A stretch of DNA of 42,806 nucleotides from a virus. The stretch covers positions 1-42,806 of IMG/VR virus record IMGVR_UViG_3300048066_000007; one strand, given 5' to 3'. Within the stretch, counting starts at the first letter, position 1. Every line of letters starts with the position of its first letter. Shown here one piece after another: positions 1-8,680 of this stretch. Under the pieces are notes generated by a model that saw only the letters and a program-made list of their open reading frames with translations, made no database searches and had not been told where the DNA came from. Both the position numbers and the translations under genes were made by a program.

Positions 1-321
1 AAAAGAAATGCAATCTACCGCAAGGGAAAGATAGCTCAGATTTGCCTACAAGAAGATGCCAGAAAATTTGAGAGGGGCAAACTGCTTTTAAACGTAGTTA
101 TCAATTGGGGTAAGTCTATTGGGACTTTATCTTTTGATGCAGGTTGTGCTGACGATTTGGAAAGTAATTTCTTTTGGCAAGCTATGGGTTGGGAGATTGC
201 AGGATCTCGTAAGGGTATCGGACACAAGAACACTTGGGTTCAAACAAGCAAACGAAAAATCAATATATATAACTACGATCCCAATTGGCTAAGTGGATTA
301 ATAATAGGAGACGTTAAATGA
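1..321 (+). CDS. GNAT-like acetyltransferase C-terminal part (5' end outside window)
   Basis: An open frame runs from the first base to a TGA at 319-321, so the N-terminus lies outside the window. The visible 106 residues contain a pattern (C-ADDLESNFFW-AMGWE, then a basic tail KRKINIY) that resembles the C-terminal part of phage GNAT N-acetyltransferases, where an asparagine and an FW pair precede the last strands. This is a pattern match only; the acetyl-CoA binding segment is not in view. The stop overlaps the helicase start as ATGA, so the two genes are probably co-translated. Substrate unknown. Confidence 0.45.
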   Translation, partial: KRNAIYRKGKIAQICLQEDARKFERGKLLLNVVINWGKSIGTLSFDAGCADDLESNFFWQAMGWEIAGSRKGIGHKNTWVQTSKRKINIYNYDPNWLSGLIIGDVK

Positions 322-1976
322 CATTTACCCTTAGAGACTACCAAAAAGAAGCAATAGATGGGCTGTACAGCTACTGGGCAAGTAAGTCAGGGGATAATCC
401 ACTAATCGTTGCGCCTACAGGCTCTGGGAAGACTGCGATCATCGCACAACTGATTTCAGACGCCATGAGCTACCACGGCACGAGAGTTATGGTTGTAACG
501 CACGTTAGGGAGCTTCTGGAGCAAGGTGCTTCAGGATTGGTCAAACTGTACCCACAGGCTGATTTTTGCTTCTACAGCGCGTCTGTGGGTGAGAAGCGAC
601 TAGACAAACCTATTATATTTGCAGGGATACAAAGTGTATGGGAGAGAGCCTACCAGATCGTCCCTGCAATTGATTTGATATTAATCGATGAGGCTCACAT
701 GCTACCCAAGAATGAAGGCACTCGATACAACAAATTCATAGCTGACATGAAGAGTTGTAATCCAGATGTTAAAGTTGTTGGACTGACTGCCACGCCATAC
801 CGATTAGACAGTGGATACTTGCACAAAGGCGAGGGAGCTATCTTTGATGGGATTGCACATGACATATCTGTTGAGATGCTCATGGAGCAAGGTTACCTAT
901 CTCCTGTCATATCCAAGGGCGGAATTAAACAGATCGACCTGACAAATGTCAAGAAACGTGGTGGTGAATTTATCGAGAGCCAATTGGCTACTGCCGCATC
1001 AGATCCAGAGTTGGTTGCGTCTACAGTCGCAGAGATAGTTGACCTAGGATCAGATAGGAAAAGTTGGTTGGTGTTTAGCTCTGGTGTGAGCCACGCACAA
1101 ATGTTGGCAGATGAATTTGAATTTCACAATATATCAGTTGGAGTTGTCACTGGATCAGATGGAAAGAAAACCAGAGATCAGACAATTTCTGATTTTAAAT
1201 CTGGCAAACTAAAATGCCTGATCAATGTGAATGTGTTGACCACTGGCTTTGATCATCCTTCTGTGGATCTCGTCGCGTTGGTTAGAGCTACAGCATCAAC
1301 TGGATTGTATGTGCAAATGGTTGGACGTGGCACTAGAATTGCAGATGGCAAGGAAAACTGCCTGATATTAGATTATGGTCAAAATGTTGAGCGTCACGGA
1401 TTTATCGATAAGGTTAAGCCAAAAGATAAAATGAGTGGTGGCGATGGAGAAGCTCCAGTTAAGACATGCGAGAAATGCCAGACGATGGTTCACGCCGCCG
1501 CTCAAGTTTGTCCTGAGTGTGGATTTCAGTTTCCACCGCCTATGCTTAATCACAGTTCAAGTTCATACCGAGGTGCTATGTTATCGTCTCAAGTAGAATC
1601 CGAGTGGGTTGATGTCGATAGTGTGTACTATTCAAGGCATAAGAAAGATGGAAAGCCAGACAGTGTGAAGGTGACTTACCATTGTGGAATGATGTCAAAC
1701 TCTGAGTGGCTGTGTCCAGATCATGGTGGATACGCCGCCAGTAGATATAGATCCAGAAAGCCTTTGCTAAACTCAACGGCAGATACAACAGATGAAGCTC
1801 TGGACGAATCAAGTTCTTGGATAACGCCTAGTCGCATAAAAGTTAAACCATCATCTCACAATCCAAAATACAAAGAAATTGTAGAATTTGATTATACACA
1901 AGTGGAGAAGAAACATGAGACGCAAACGCAAAACTCGGACTACTACGATTGGACTGGTGAAGATATCCCCTTCTGA
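318..1976 (+). CDS. superfamily II DEAH-box helicase
   Basis: A 552-residue helicase that probably unwinds DNA or remodels nucleoprotein during phage replication or recombination. The Walker A motif APTGSGKT is at residues 32-39, DEAH at 124-127, motif III TATPYR at 157-162 and motif VI QMVGRGTR at 333-340, so both RecA-like lobes are complete. After the helicase core there is a four-cysteine zinc ribbon (C384, C387, C398, C401) and a roughly 150-residue C-terminal extension without recognised motifs. The architecture is that of phage RecG/RadD-like SF2 helicases. Its start overlaps the upstream stop by ATGA and its 3' end overlaps the nuclease gene, indicating a DNA-metabolism operon. Confidence 0.93.
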   Translation: MTFTLRDYQKEAIDGLYSYWASKSGDNPLIVAPTGSGKTAIIAQLISDAMSYHGTRVMVVTHVRELLEQGASGLVKLYPQADFCFYSASVGEKRLDKPIIFAGIQSVWERAYQIVPAIDLILIDEAHMLPKNEGTRYNKFIADMKSCNPDVKVVGLTATPYRLDSGYLHKGEGAIFDGIAHDISVEMLMEQGYLSPVISKGGIKQIDLTNVKKRGGEFIESQLATAASDPELVASTVAEIVDLGSDRKSWLVFSSGVSHAQMLADEFEFHNISVGVVTGSDGKKTRDQTISDFKSGKLKCLINVNVLTTGFDHPSVDLVALVRATASTGLYVQMVGRGTRIADGKENCLILDYGQNVERHGFIDKVKPKDKMSGGDGEAPVKTCEKCQTMVHAAAQVCPECGFQFPPPMLNHSSSSYRGAMLSSQVESEWVDVDSVYYSRHKKDGKPDSVKVTYHCGMMSNSEWLCPDHGGYAASRYRSRKPLLNSTADTTDEALDESSSWITPSRIKVKPSSHNPKYKEIVEFDYTQVEKKHETQTQNSDYYDWTGEDIPF

Positions 1977-2307
1977 GCATGACGAGCAAGTTGGATTTAT
2001 CAATTGGTTTCGAGCCAAATATTCAGGTGTTTTGATATTTGCAATTCCTAATGGCGAGAAGAGAGCCATTAGCGTTGCCAAAAGATTAAAAGCTGAAGGT
2101 GTAGTTCGAGGTGTACCAGATTTATATGTCCCTACTTGGAACCTGTGGATTGAAATGAAGCGAGTGTCAGGTGGAAGACTTTCGCCTGATCAGAAAGAAA
2201 TGATAAATTATTTAGAAAGTATTGGAAATACAGTTATCATAGGGAAAGGGGCAAGTGATGCCTCTAAAAAAGTATTGGAGTTTATAGAGAAAGGAAAACT
2301 AGAATGA
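1915..2307 (+). CDS. VRR-NUC domain nuclease
   Basis: A small nuclease of the PD-(D/E)XK superfamily. The start at 1915 is chosen because GGAG lies seven bases upstream; an in-frame ATG at 1888 lacks such a site. Over 130 residues it shows the VRR-NUC pattern: E21 with Q25 in helix one, IPNG at 44-47, GVPDL with D69, then E80-x-K82 and Q93. These are the expected metal-binding and catalytic positions. Phages often carry this stand-alone nuclease beside a helicase, where it is thought to process branched DNA. It lies partly inside the end of the helicase gene and overlaps the next gene by ATGA. Confidence 0.9.
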   Translation: MRRKRKTRTTTIGLVKISPSEHDEQVGFINWFRAKYSGVLIFAIPNGEKRAISVAKRLKAEGVVRGVPDLYVPTWNLWIEMKRVSGGRLSPDQKEMINYLESIGNTVIIGKGASDASKKVLEFIEKGKLE

Positions 2308-2564
2308 CGTGGGAAATAAAAAAAATAATATGTGGAAATCAAGAGCATTATAAAAAAGCTCAAGATAAATATGGAGAGGCGTGGAGGATACAAGCCAAGA
2401 AAGATAAAAATGACAATCCTGCATTAAGGTTAAGCCAGAAGCCATTGAAAAATGGTAATTTAAGTAAAGAAGGAGCGTCCAGAGGTGGCAAGAATAGTGC
2501 AAAAACACATGCACATATTCAACAGCAACTTAGTTTATTCCCAAAAAGTCTTCTAAGTCATTGA
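2304..2564 (+). CDS. hypothetical protein, small and polar
   Basis: 86 residues, no recognised family. It is rich in Lys, Asn and Gln, has no membrane segment, and carries a glycine/serine stretch (GASRGGKNSAK) about two thirds along. The ATGA overlap with the nuclease gene supports real translation and a role in the same module. It is the last gene before a 80-base gap that holds a strong promoter, so it probably ends the helicase-nuclease operon. Confidence 0.6.
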   Translation: MTWEIKKIICGNQEHYKKAQDKYGEAWRIQAKKDKNDNPALRLSQKPLKNGNLSKEGASRGGKNSAKTHAHIQQQLSLFPKSLLSH

Positions 2565-2584
2565 AAACAAACAAAACTTTCTCC

Positions 2585-2613
2585 TTGATATACTACATTT
2601 AGTATGCTATATA
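2585..2613 (+). promoter_or_regulatory. sigma70-like promoter P1
   Basis: TTGATA at 2585-2590, a 17-base spacer and TATATA at 2608-2613, followed by AAGGAG at 2632-2637 and the ATG at 2645. The spacer end, the -10 region and the bases after it (TTTAGTATGC, TATATATTGTATGTAG) recur almost unchanged at the - strand promoter at 25620-25648, which argues for a deliberately shared control element. Confidence 0.8.
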
Positions 2614-2644
2614 TTGTATGTAGAGAGAAAAAAGGAGATTTTCT

Positions 2645-3040
2645 ATGAGTGACTTTTACTATAATGATGGCGGACGTGTCGAATCAGGCCGAAGAGGTTT
2701 AGCTGGTGATTGTGCAGTTCGCGCAATGGCTATAGCTTTAGAGCTAGACTACGATGCTTGCTATAAAGAAATAGCACAAGCCAATAAAGAAAATGGACGT
2801 GCTAAGTCTGTTCGTCATGGCGTTATGAAAGACGTGTATGGCGCAGTTTTAAAGCGTCATGGGTGGGTCTGGCATTCAGCACCAAAATTCAAAGGTGTAA
2901 AAGCTCGCGCTGAAGATATGCCTGATGGTGTTGTTATTGCCAGACAGGCAAGGCACTTCGTTGCTGTTATTGATGGTGCTGTTCACGACATATGGAATTG
3001 CTCTCACAAAATGGTCTATGGATATTGGGCTAAAAAATAA
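2645..3040 (+). CDS. papain-like cysteine peptidase-fold candidate
   Basis: 131 residues. The layout GDC at 21-23 near the start of a helix, RH at 103-104 followed by FVAVIDG, then D115 or N118, fits a compact papain-like Cys-His-Asp/Asn arrangement; proteins with this pattern occur in phages and plasmids with no assigned substrate. Catalytic activity is inferred, not shown. AAGGAG lies seven bases before the ATG, and a strong promoter (P1) sits directly upstream, so this gene is expressed independently of the helicase operon. A hairpin follows the stop. Possible roles are protein processing or modification of a host target. Confidence 0.6.
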   Translation: MSDFYYNDGGRVESGRRGLAGDCAVRAMAIALELDYDACYKEIAQANKENGRAKSVRHGVMKDVYGAVLKRHGWVWHSAPKFKGVKARAEDMPDGVVIARQARHFVAVIDGAVHDIWNCSHKMVYGYWAKK

Positions 3041-3048
3041 AACCAACT

Positions 3049-3072
3049 GCCCTAGCTAATAATGGCTAGGGC
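3049..3072 (+). terminator. intergenic hairpin, partial terminator or attenuator
   Basis: A perfect 8-base stem, GCCCTAGC paired with GCTAGGGC around an 8-base loop, starts eight bases after the stop of the preceding gene. It is followed by TATTTAAATTT, a weak U-tract, so it may terminate only part of the transcripts and let the next gene be read at a lower level. Confidence 0.6.
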
Positions 3073-3097
3073 TATTTAAATTTAAAAGGAAGAGAAA

Positions 3098-3367
3098 ATG
3101 AAACCAACAATGAATGTATGGATTGAGCTACAAGAACCAGATGAAAATTACACTGGAAAAGAAATAGCTGACAATGCAAATAGAATGTTAATACGGCTTG
3201 GCAGTGAAAGAGGGTATTTTCAATTCTCACCAACTAAAATGAAAGGTTGTCATTATAGATATATAGATGGACCAGAAGGCGGTATTACTCCTCTAGAAGA
3301 TAATGGCAAATGGTTTAACCTAGAATATTTTGGGCGTGAACTTGTTGCGAATAAAATTAGTGCTTAA
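3098..3367 (+). CDS. hypothetical protein
   Basis: 89 residues, no recognised family, soluble and mixed alpha/beta by appearance, with an aromatic-rich C-terminal half (Y-R-Y, W-F, Y-F). AGGAAG stands upstream of the ATG at normal spacing. It is the last + strand gene before the long - strand block: its TAA at 3365-3367 directly abuts the TAA of the converging gene. It is presumably read through the hairpin from promoter P1. Confidence 0.6.
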   Translation: MKPTMNVWIELQEPDENYTGKEIADNANRMLIRLGSERGYFQFSPTKMKGCHYRYIDGPEGGITPLEDNGKWFNLEYFGRELVANKISA

Positions 3368-5398
3368 TTAATTTTGATCACTTACTGTTAAAATTTTATC
3401 TTTTGTTTTTGGCGATATTGTTTGGATTAATCCATCTAATGCGCCAGAAACCACTGGATCATAAATATCCCCAACACCTTCAGTCAGCTTTGTTGATGCT
3501 ATAACTCTTGGTTGAGAAGCAGATACTGCGTTTATAGCTTTAGCAAAAGCATTATAAATTGCATCTATACTCGTATTATCCGTTAATGATTTTTCAAGAA
3601 GATCCGCATTTTCTGAAACTACAAGCTGTGCAATCTCTTTGTATTGATCATCAGTAAATGGTGGTTTTTTACCACCAAACATTCTTGTAATGATATTTGC
3701 ACTTGCACCAATATCAAGACCATTAGACATTATAAGACGACTTACATCTGCCGCACCTTGTCCTAATCCAACTCTACTTGCAGATCCAAGTCTTTCTCCA
3801 GAAGGAGATCCTCCAAATGTTCCGCTACTTGCAACAATAGAACCACGCGCTTGATTTATTTTGCTAATGATAGTTTCTATTTTATCTCCAGGATATAATA
3901 TTTCTAGTATGACACGTTCTTTTTGGTTTATACCATCAGAAGCATCAGACAGTTTTGTAACTGTTCCAATCTTTTGACTAGACTGACCTTTTAATTTTAA
4001 TGCAGATGCCGCACCACTTCTTAACGCTTCAATCGCATCTACATCTTTTGCTTTTACAAGGTTATCAAATTGAACTGCAAATTCTTCTGGATTTTTAGAA
4101 AATACACTTTTACCTTCATTAAACATTTTAACAGAATTATTTATTATAGCCCAATTTTGTCTTGTGGCTTGTAGGTCTGGTGAAATTTGATCCAACACAC
4201 TTTTAATTTCTTTTTCATAATTACCAAAAGTTGTAGCTTTATTTTTAGTTCCTGATCTTAATGCTTTATCTTTCACGTCCATTAAAACTCTTTTAATAAT
4301 TTCTCCCTCTTCTAAACTAAGAGATCTATTAAGCTCTAAAGGTTTTCCCTTACCAGTTGATTTAAACAATTGAGGAATGCCTGATTCATCTAAACCTTTG
4401 TTTATTAAATTTCTTAAACTTCTACTTTCTCTAACCATAAATAAAACAGTTTGATCAAGAGGTTTAAATGTTTGACCAGAAGTAGATTCCCAAATTTGTT
4501 TATAGGCTTCACTTTCAGCTTTTAATAACTTTTCAGTATCATCAGAAAAAGTTTTAAATATGTTTCCACCTTGAGACTCTGGGTCTAAATCATTTTGTAG
4601 TCTTTCATAAAGATCTTTTACAAAGCGATTTTTTCTTCCAGTAATTGCATCTCTTATAATAGGTGATCCTGGCCCTGACTTTGATGCAAATCCAGACACA
4701 ACTTTTGCGGCTTCTTCTGACATCTCTGGAAGAATTTTTCCATCATTCACTTGTTGTAAAAAATCATCAACAGTTAAACCACTGTCACTAATCATGCGAA
4801 TAAGTTCATCTTCAACTTTCTTACCAACTTTACCTGTAAGCGTTCTTTTTACACTGTCTAATATTGGCGTTAAAGCAACTTGAGTAGCTTGTGTTAGTTT
4901 AGCAAAAAGAGGATTAGCGACTGCGCCAGTTAAAGTTGCAACAGGAGCATCTTTAATTCTTGAAAATCCTTCTTCTTCTGATGAGCCAGTGCCTGATAAA
5001 AATCCTTGTGCGGCTCCATAACCAAGCAATCTCATCCAAGTTGGTGCAGTTGCGGCTAGAGATGTTCCGCCTGTAAATGGAGCGGCTAATGTAGCAACAG
5101 CCGTTGGAACTATCGCTCCACCAATTTCATACTTTAAGCTACCATCTTTTGATTGAGCAGATTTTAATTTAGATCTTTCTTCAGCTAAAGCATCTTCATA
5201 TGTTACATCTGGGCTTAATGCCTTAATACCAGCAATTGTCTCATCTGCGTAATTAAAAAGTAATCCAGTAGCGGCTAGTCTAGCTTTATCAGCTAAAGTT
5301 AATCCTAATTCTGGGTCAACTTCAGATTCTGATAAAACTTCTATATTTTGCTCTGCTCTTATTCGAGCAAGCATTTCTTCTACAGTTTCTTCAGCCAT
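3368..5398 (-). CDS. large internal virion/ejection-type protein
   Basis: 676 residues, last gene of the late block. Residues about 30-170 contain a hydrophobic, Gly/Ala-rich region with the pattern YADET-AG followed by E-R and G-A-P-TA; a similar arrangement fills most of the 175-residue protein at 29409-29936. The rest is long helical and polar. Size, position after the tail genes and the membrane-active region fit a protein ejected with the DNA or lining the channel, but this is inference. GGAG is eight bases before the ATG. Confidence 0.55.
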   Translation of the reverse strand: MAEETVEEMLARIRAEQNIEVLSESEVDPELGLTLADKARLAATGLLFNYADETIAGIKALSPDVTYEDALAEERSKLKSAQSKDGSLKYEIGGAIVPTAVATLAAPFTGGTSLAATAPTWMRLLGYGAAQGFLSGTGSSEEEGFSRIKDAPVATLTGAVANPLFAKLTQATQVALTPILDSVKRTLTGKVGKKVEDELIRMISDSGLTVDDFLQQVNDGKILPEMSEEAAKVVSGFASKSGPGSPIIRDAITGRKNRFVKDLYERLQNDLDPESQGGNIFKTFSDDTEKLLKAESEAYKQIWESTSGQTFKPLDQTVLFMVRESRSLRNLINKGLDESGIPQLFKSTGKGKPLELNRSLSLEEGEIIKRVLMDVKDKALRSGTKNKATTFGNYEKEIKSVLDQISPDLQATRQNWAIINNSVKMFNEGKSVFSKNPEEFAVQFDNLVKAKDVDAIEALRSGAASALKLKGQSSQKIGTVTKLSDASDGINQKERVILEILYPGDKIETIISKINQARGSIVASSGTFGGSPSGERLGSASRVGLGQGAADVSRLIMSNGLDIGASANIITRMFGGKKPPFTDDQYKEIAQLVVSENADLLEKSLTDNTSIDAIYNAFAKAINAVSASQPRVIASTKLTEGVGDIYDPVVSGALDGLIQTISPKTKDKILTVSDQN

Positions 5399-5399
5399 G

Positions 5400-6965
5400 C
5401 TATTGCTCCGATCTTCTATCTGGATTGTTTAATTCATCTGAAAGCATAGTAAGCATTTGTTTTGTTAATCTTTTTTCTATACCTGGGATAGCTAACATTT
5501 CTCTAATTTTTTCAATTGTCATACTAGATACAGCATCCTTAAACATTAAATTTTGTCCAAGAGCTGTTTTAGCAAGAAGTTCATTTGCATACCCTTGAGG
5601 GTTCAAGATGTCATAGGTTTCATCGCCACTTTTATATTTTAAATACTGAATAGCATTAGGATAAACAACTCCAAATGCATCTTGAGCAGAATTTATCATA
5701 CCTTTTGTTGCTTCTTCTCGTAGGGCTTGTTTTTGTTTTATAGTATCAGCACTATCACCAACTTTAGGGAAGTATTGATCTAATGCATCTATATATTCTG
5801 ATGGAGCAATCGCCGCACCAGATTCATTTCTTAATTGAGCCGCTACCCAGTTTTGAGCCGCAATGTGGAATTGTTGAGCTTTAGGATCAATTCCTATATT
5901 ACCTAAACCAAGTCTACGCATTGTTTTTATTTGAGCAATATCTTGTAAGGTTACTACATACCCATCTGCTAATTGATTTCTTAGAATACCTTCATTGTAA
6001 AGCATTCTACTTCCAAATGTTGCAGAAGTATTTTGGTTTTGATCAAATTTCTGACTTCTTTGTTCTATTATTTTATTTAAATCAAGACCTTCTGGAATTG
6101 GAAGATTAGTAGTTCCAGATAAATCTATTCCTGGTTTTGATCTTGTAACTTCTTTACCATCTACAATTTCTGTGTATTCGCCACCAACAACAAGTTTTTG
6201 ATAATTTGCGGCATATAGATTTTTATCTGATTGGCTAACATCTTTTGCTGTATTTGGATCTGCAAGTCTAACACCAATATTATTAACTGAATCAACCAAT
6301 CTTTCGTACTGAGAGCCTGCCCCTGGTTTGCTAAACGTGCTAAACACATTTACTAAATCAGGATCATTAACAGTTGAGTTGGGAAGACTAATGGTTTCTG
6401 TACCATTAATTTGACCTTCTGTTAATGTAATGTTTGGGTATTTAGTTTGGAATTTTTGAACACCTTCAAGATTATTGAAAGTGTAAGGCGTTAATTTACT
6501 TTGACCAGTAGTAGTAGTCTTTTCATAAGGTACAACTGTTTTACCAGCGGCTTTTGCGGCAGTAATTTCAGCTTGTGTCATAACTGTAGGTTTACCATCA
6601 ACAGTGACGTTGGAGTATCCACCCTTACCCTTCAGTGCAGTTCCTAAAGTTATAGTAGACTGCATTCTAGCTCGATCTGATTCTGCCTTTTCTTTCTTCT
6701 TGGCATTCAGGTAATCTAGTGGAGCTTGCATAGAACCAACGGCAGAACCTAATACAGTTGCACCAGGCTGTGATGCCTGACGACCCATTTCTGCAAAGAA
6801 TTGGAATGCCGCTTCCCAAGGATCAGGCTCTGGAAGTTGTGGGTACAATTGATTGGCAATAGAAGTCGCTTGATTGGCGATGTCTTGTGAGAAGAGATTA
6901 CCAAATGCTCCACCACTTAACTGATTTAAATCTGTACCAGATACACCTAGTTTTGTTTCAGCCAT
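5400..6965 (-). CDS. large virion protein, probable ejection protein
   Basis: 521 residues. The N-terminus is Gly/Ala/Pro-rich, the middle is beta-rich, and residues about 310-430 hold a conserved-looking block (ATFGSRML, then NWVAAQLRNESGAAI, then QYFPKVGDS) that I have seen in large late proteins of other podo- and siphoviruses, usually unannotated. Together with its neighbours on both sides it forms a three-gene set of large helical proteins typical of internal virion or ejection proteins. No catalytic motif is visible. It ends two bases before the next gene starts. Confidence 0.55.
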   Translation of the reverse strand: MAETKLGVSGTDLNQLSGGAFGNLFSQDIANQATSIANQLYPQLPEPDPWEAAFQFFAEMGRQASQPGATVLGSAVGSMQAPLDYLNAKKKEKAESDRARMQSTITLGTALKGKGGYSNVTVDGKPTVMTQAEITAAKAAGKTVVPYEKTTTTGQSKLTPYTFNNLEGVQKFQTKYPNITLTEGQINGTETISLPNSTVNDPDLVNVFSTFSKPGAGSQYERLVDSVNNIGVRLADPNTAKDVSQSDKNLYAANYQKLVVGGEYTEIVDGKEVTRSKPGIDLSGTTNLPIPEGLDLNKIIEQRSQKFDQNQNTSATFGSRMLYNEGILRNQLADGYVVTLQDIAQIKTMRRLGLGNIGIDPKAQQFHIAAQNWVAAQLRNESGAAIAPSEYIDALDQYFPKVGDSADTIKQKQALREEATKGMINSAQDAFGVVYPNAIQYLKYKSGDETYDILNPQGYANELLAKTALGQNLMFKDAVSSMTIEKIREMLAIPGIEKRLTKQMLTMLSDELNNPDRRSEQ

Positions 6966-6979
6966 ATCAATTACCTATT

Positions 6980-8242
6980 CTACGAGTTCATTATTTTATA
7001 TGCGCTTGCCAAACCACCCATACCAGCTATTGCTTGTCCGTAAAGAGATGGGTTTGCACTCATCTGAGATCCTGAAGTATAACTACGATTAATTGTATTG
7101 TATGGCGTTCCAGACAATGCACCTAATGTGAAGTTAAGCATTTCTTGTGGATACATTTTTTGGTCAAGATAATCAGCGTATGCCAAGTCAAGTGCCTGTT
7201 GATCAAGTTGCCTACGAGCTTCACCTGTTGTAATTAACCCAGCCGCCGCTTGAGTTTGTAAGTCTTGTACTAGCGGAGCCATGTTTTGGTATGCGTTCAT
7301 TTGTTGAATGCGTGACGCTTCATTTGTTTCATATGCGTTTCTAGCGGCGTCATCTGCACCAAAACGTGCTTGACGATCTATATCGTATTGACTACGCAAC
7401 GCGGCGTCTGCACCAAATCTTGCTGATCTATCTTGCTCAAACTGACCACGCATAACATCTTCCGCGCCAAATCTTGCGGCTCTGTCTTGCTCAAATCCAG
7501 ATCTCATTGTGTTTTCTGCGTTAAAGCGTGACGCCCTATCAGTGTCATATCGACCTGCGGCGAATCCAAGACCTTCTCGTGCGGCTTGCGCTCGTAAATC
7601 TCCTGCGGCTTGTGCGCCTTCTCCAGCAGTTGTAGCTTCCATAATGCCTAAACGTGAACCAAAGCCTCCACCACCTGTAGATGCTCTGGCTCTGGCTTCA
7701 TTTTGTGCGCGTATTGTCTGTTCTTCTATTTCACGAACAGCAGGGTTCATGGCATCTTGATATATGTCCATGTAAGGCTGTGCAGACTCAAGACTAAATG
7801 GATCTCCTAGTAATTCTTCTCGTGTCGCCCCTTGGTAGTCGCCCAAAAGATCTTCACGACTTGCACCTGAATAGCTTCCTAAAAGTTCCTCACGGCTTGC
7901 ACCTTTAAATGGGCTACCCAGTAATTCCTCTTGAGACATGGCGTCATAACCACGACCTAAAGTATCTGCTACTCCAGATGCCTTATTTACGAAAGGCATG
8001 TAGCTTTCAGCACCTTTTGTAAGTATGTCAGCACCCATACGCTCTTCTTCAGTGCGTCGATCACCACCATATGTTGCAGTTCTTGCGCCTTCGTATGTTG
8101 GGTAAGGTGAGTTGGCTAATTCTGCGGCGCGCTCAAATGCTGTTCGACCTGCGGCGGCGACCCATGATGGAATCTCTGTACCAGCTACTGTCTCACTTGA
8201 GGATGGTAACTCTGTGTATGATGGTGTGCAAAAACTGCCCAT
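6980..8242 (-). CDS. repeat-rich virion protein, probable ejection protein
   Basis: 420 residues with two internal repeat arrays: an ELLG-type 12-residue repeat at residues 103-147 and an 18-residue repeat DR-ARFGA-D---R--YE-D at 235-306. Both are strongly charged and probably helical; the second would form a regular amphipathic rod. The C-terminus becomes Gly/Ala/Met-rich. GGAGG lies just before the ATG. Its place between the GNAT gene and two large ejection-type genes suggests an internal virion or tail-tube protein. No enzyme motif seen. Confidence 0.55.
   Translation of the reverse strand: MGSFCTPSYTELPSSSETVAGTEIPSWVAAAGRTAFERAAELANSPYPTYEGARTATYGGDRRTEEERMGADILTKGAESYMPFVNKASGVADTLGRGYDAMSQEELLGSPFKGASREELLGSYSGASREDLLGDYQGATREELLGDPFSLESAQPYMDIYQDAMNPAVREIEEQTIRAQNEARARASTGGGGFGSRLGIMEATTAGEGAQAAGDLRAQAAREGLGFAAGRYDTDRASRFNAENTMRSGFEQDRAARFGAEDVMRGQFEQDRSARFGADAALRSQYDIDRQARFGADDAARNAYETNEASRIQQMNAYQNMAPLVQDLQTQAAAGLITTGEARRQLDQQALDLAYADYLDQKMYPQEMLNFTLGALSGTPYNTINRSYTSGSQMSANPSLYGQAIAGMGGLASAYKIMNS
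7325..7540 (-). repeat. in-gene tandem repeat, 18-residue RFGA units
   Basis: Four clear copies of an 18-residue, 54-base unit (DRAARFGAEDVMRGQFEQ and variants), followed by a degenerate fifth. The units differ at the DNA level, so the array is old rather than newly amplified. Confidence 0.88.
7802..7936 (-). repeat. in-gene tandem repeat, 12-residue ELLG units
   Basis: Four copies of a unit ending in EELLG or EDLLG (for example GASREELLGSYS, GASREDLLGDYQ, GATREELLGDPF). The period is about 36 bases, inside the virion gene at 6980-8242. Confidence 0.85.
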
Positions 8243-8680
8243 TTAAGCCTCCGTGTAAAGAGAGCCAACTTTAACCAAGCCTAACCTCTCATAAAATTTA
8301 TCTTTGCGTTCACCATCTCCCGAATAGACATGGCCTAACTTTACTTTTACATTAGCGTCTTTACCAATTTTCATAAAGCCTTTAATTAATTTTACAGCTA
8401 TCTGCGATTTTCTATGCTCCTTATACACAAAAAACCACATATCTGCTAGATATTTTTCAGTAGACCACCAGTCAGACGTATCCGCCCCACCAATTGATCC
8501 TACAATCTTTCCATCAATCTCTGCGATTAACACTACACCTCTATGAATTGCTCTATTAATAGCAGATGTAAGTATCTCAGGATTAATAGGTGAAACAGTC
8601 TCAACAGTCTCTGAATGCATAACACTTAACATATTATACAAACCAGATATATCGAGAACTGTTGCACTTCTTATTATCAA
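8243..8680 (-). CDS. GNAT family N-acetyltransferase
   Basis: 145 residues with the GNAT order: N-terminal IIRSAT-LDI, a central IDGKIVGSIGG strand pair, then ADMWFFVYKEHRKSQIAVKLI, in which the R/Q-x-x segment is the acetyl-CoA pyrophosphate loop (degenerate here), and FYERLGLVKVG near the end. The start is TTG at 8680, joined to the upstream stop as TTGA; a later ATG would delete the first strand of the fold. Substrate unknown. A metabolic enzyme inside the virion block is unusual but recurrent in phages; it may modify a virion or host protein. Confidence 0.8.
   Translation of the reverse strand: MIIRSATVLDISGLYNMLSVMHSETVETVSPINPEILTSAINRAIHRGVVLIAEIDGKIVGSIGGADTSDWWSTEKYLADMWFFVYKEHRKSQIAVKLIKGFMKIGKDANVKVKLGHVYSGDGERKDKFYERLGLVKVGSLYTEA

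Noticed and set aside
7509-7760. 83-codon + strand frame opposite the repeat-rich gene
   Set aside because: Its Ala/Pro/Ser composition is the complement of the virion gene repeats; no leader.
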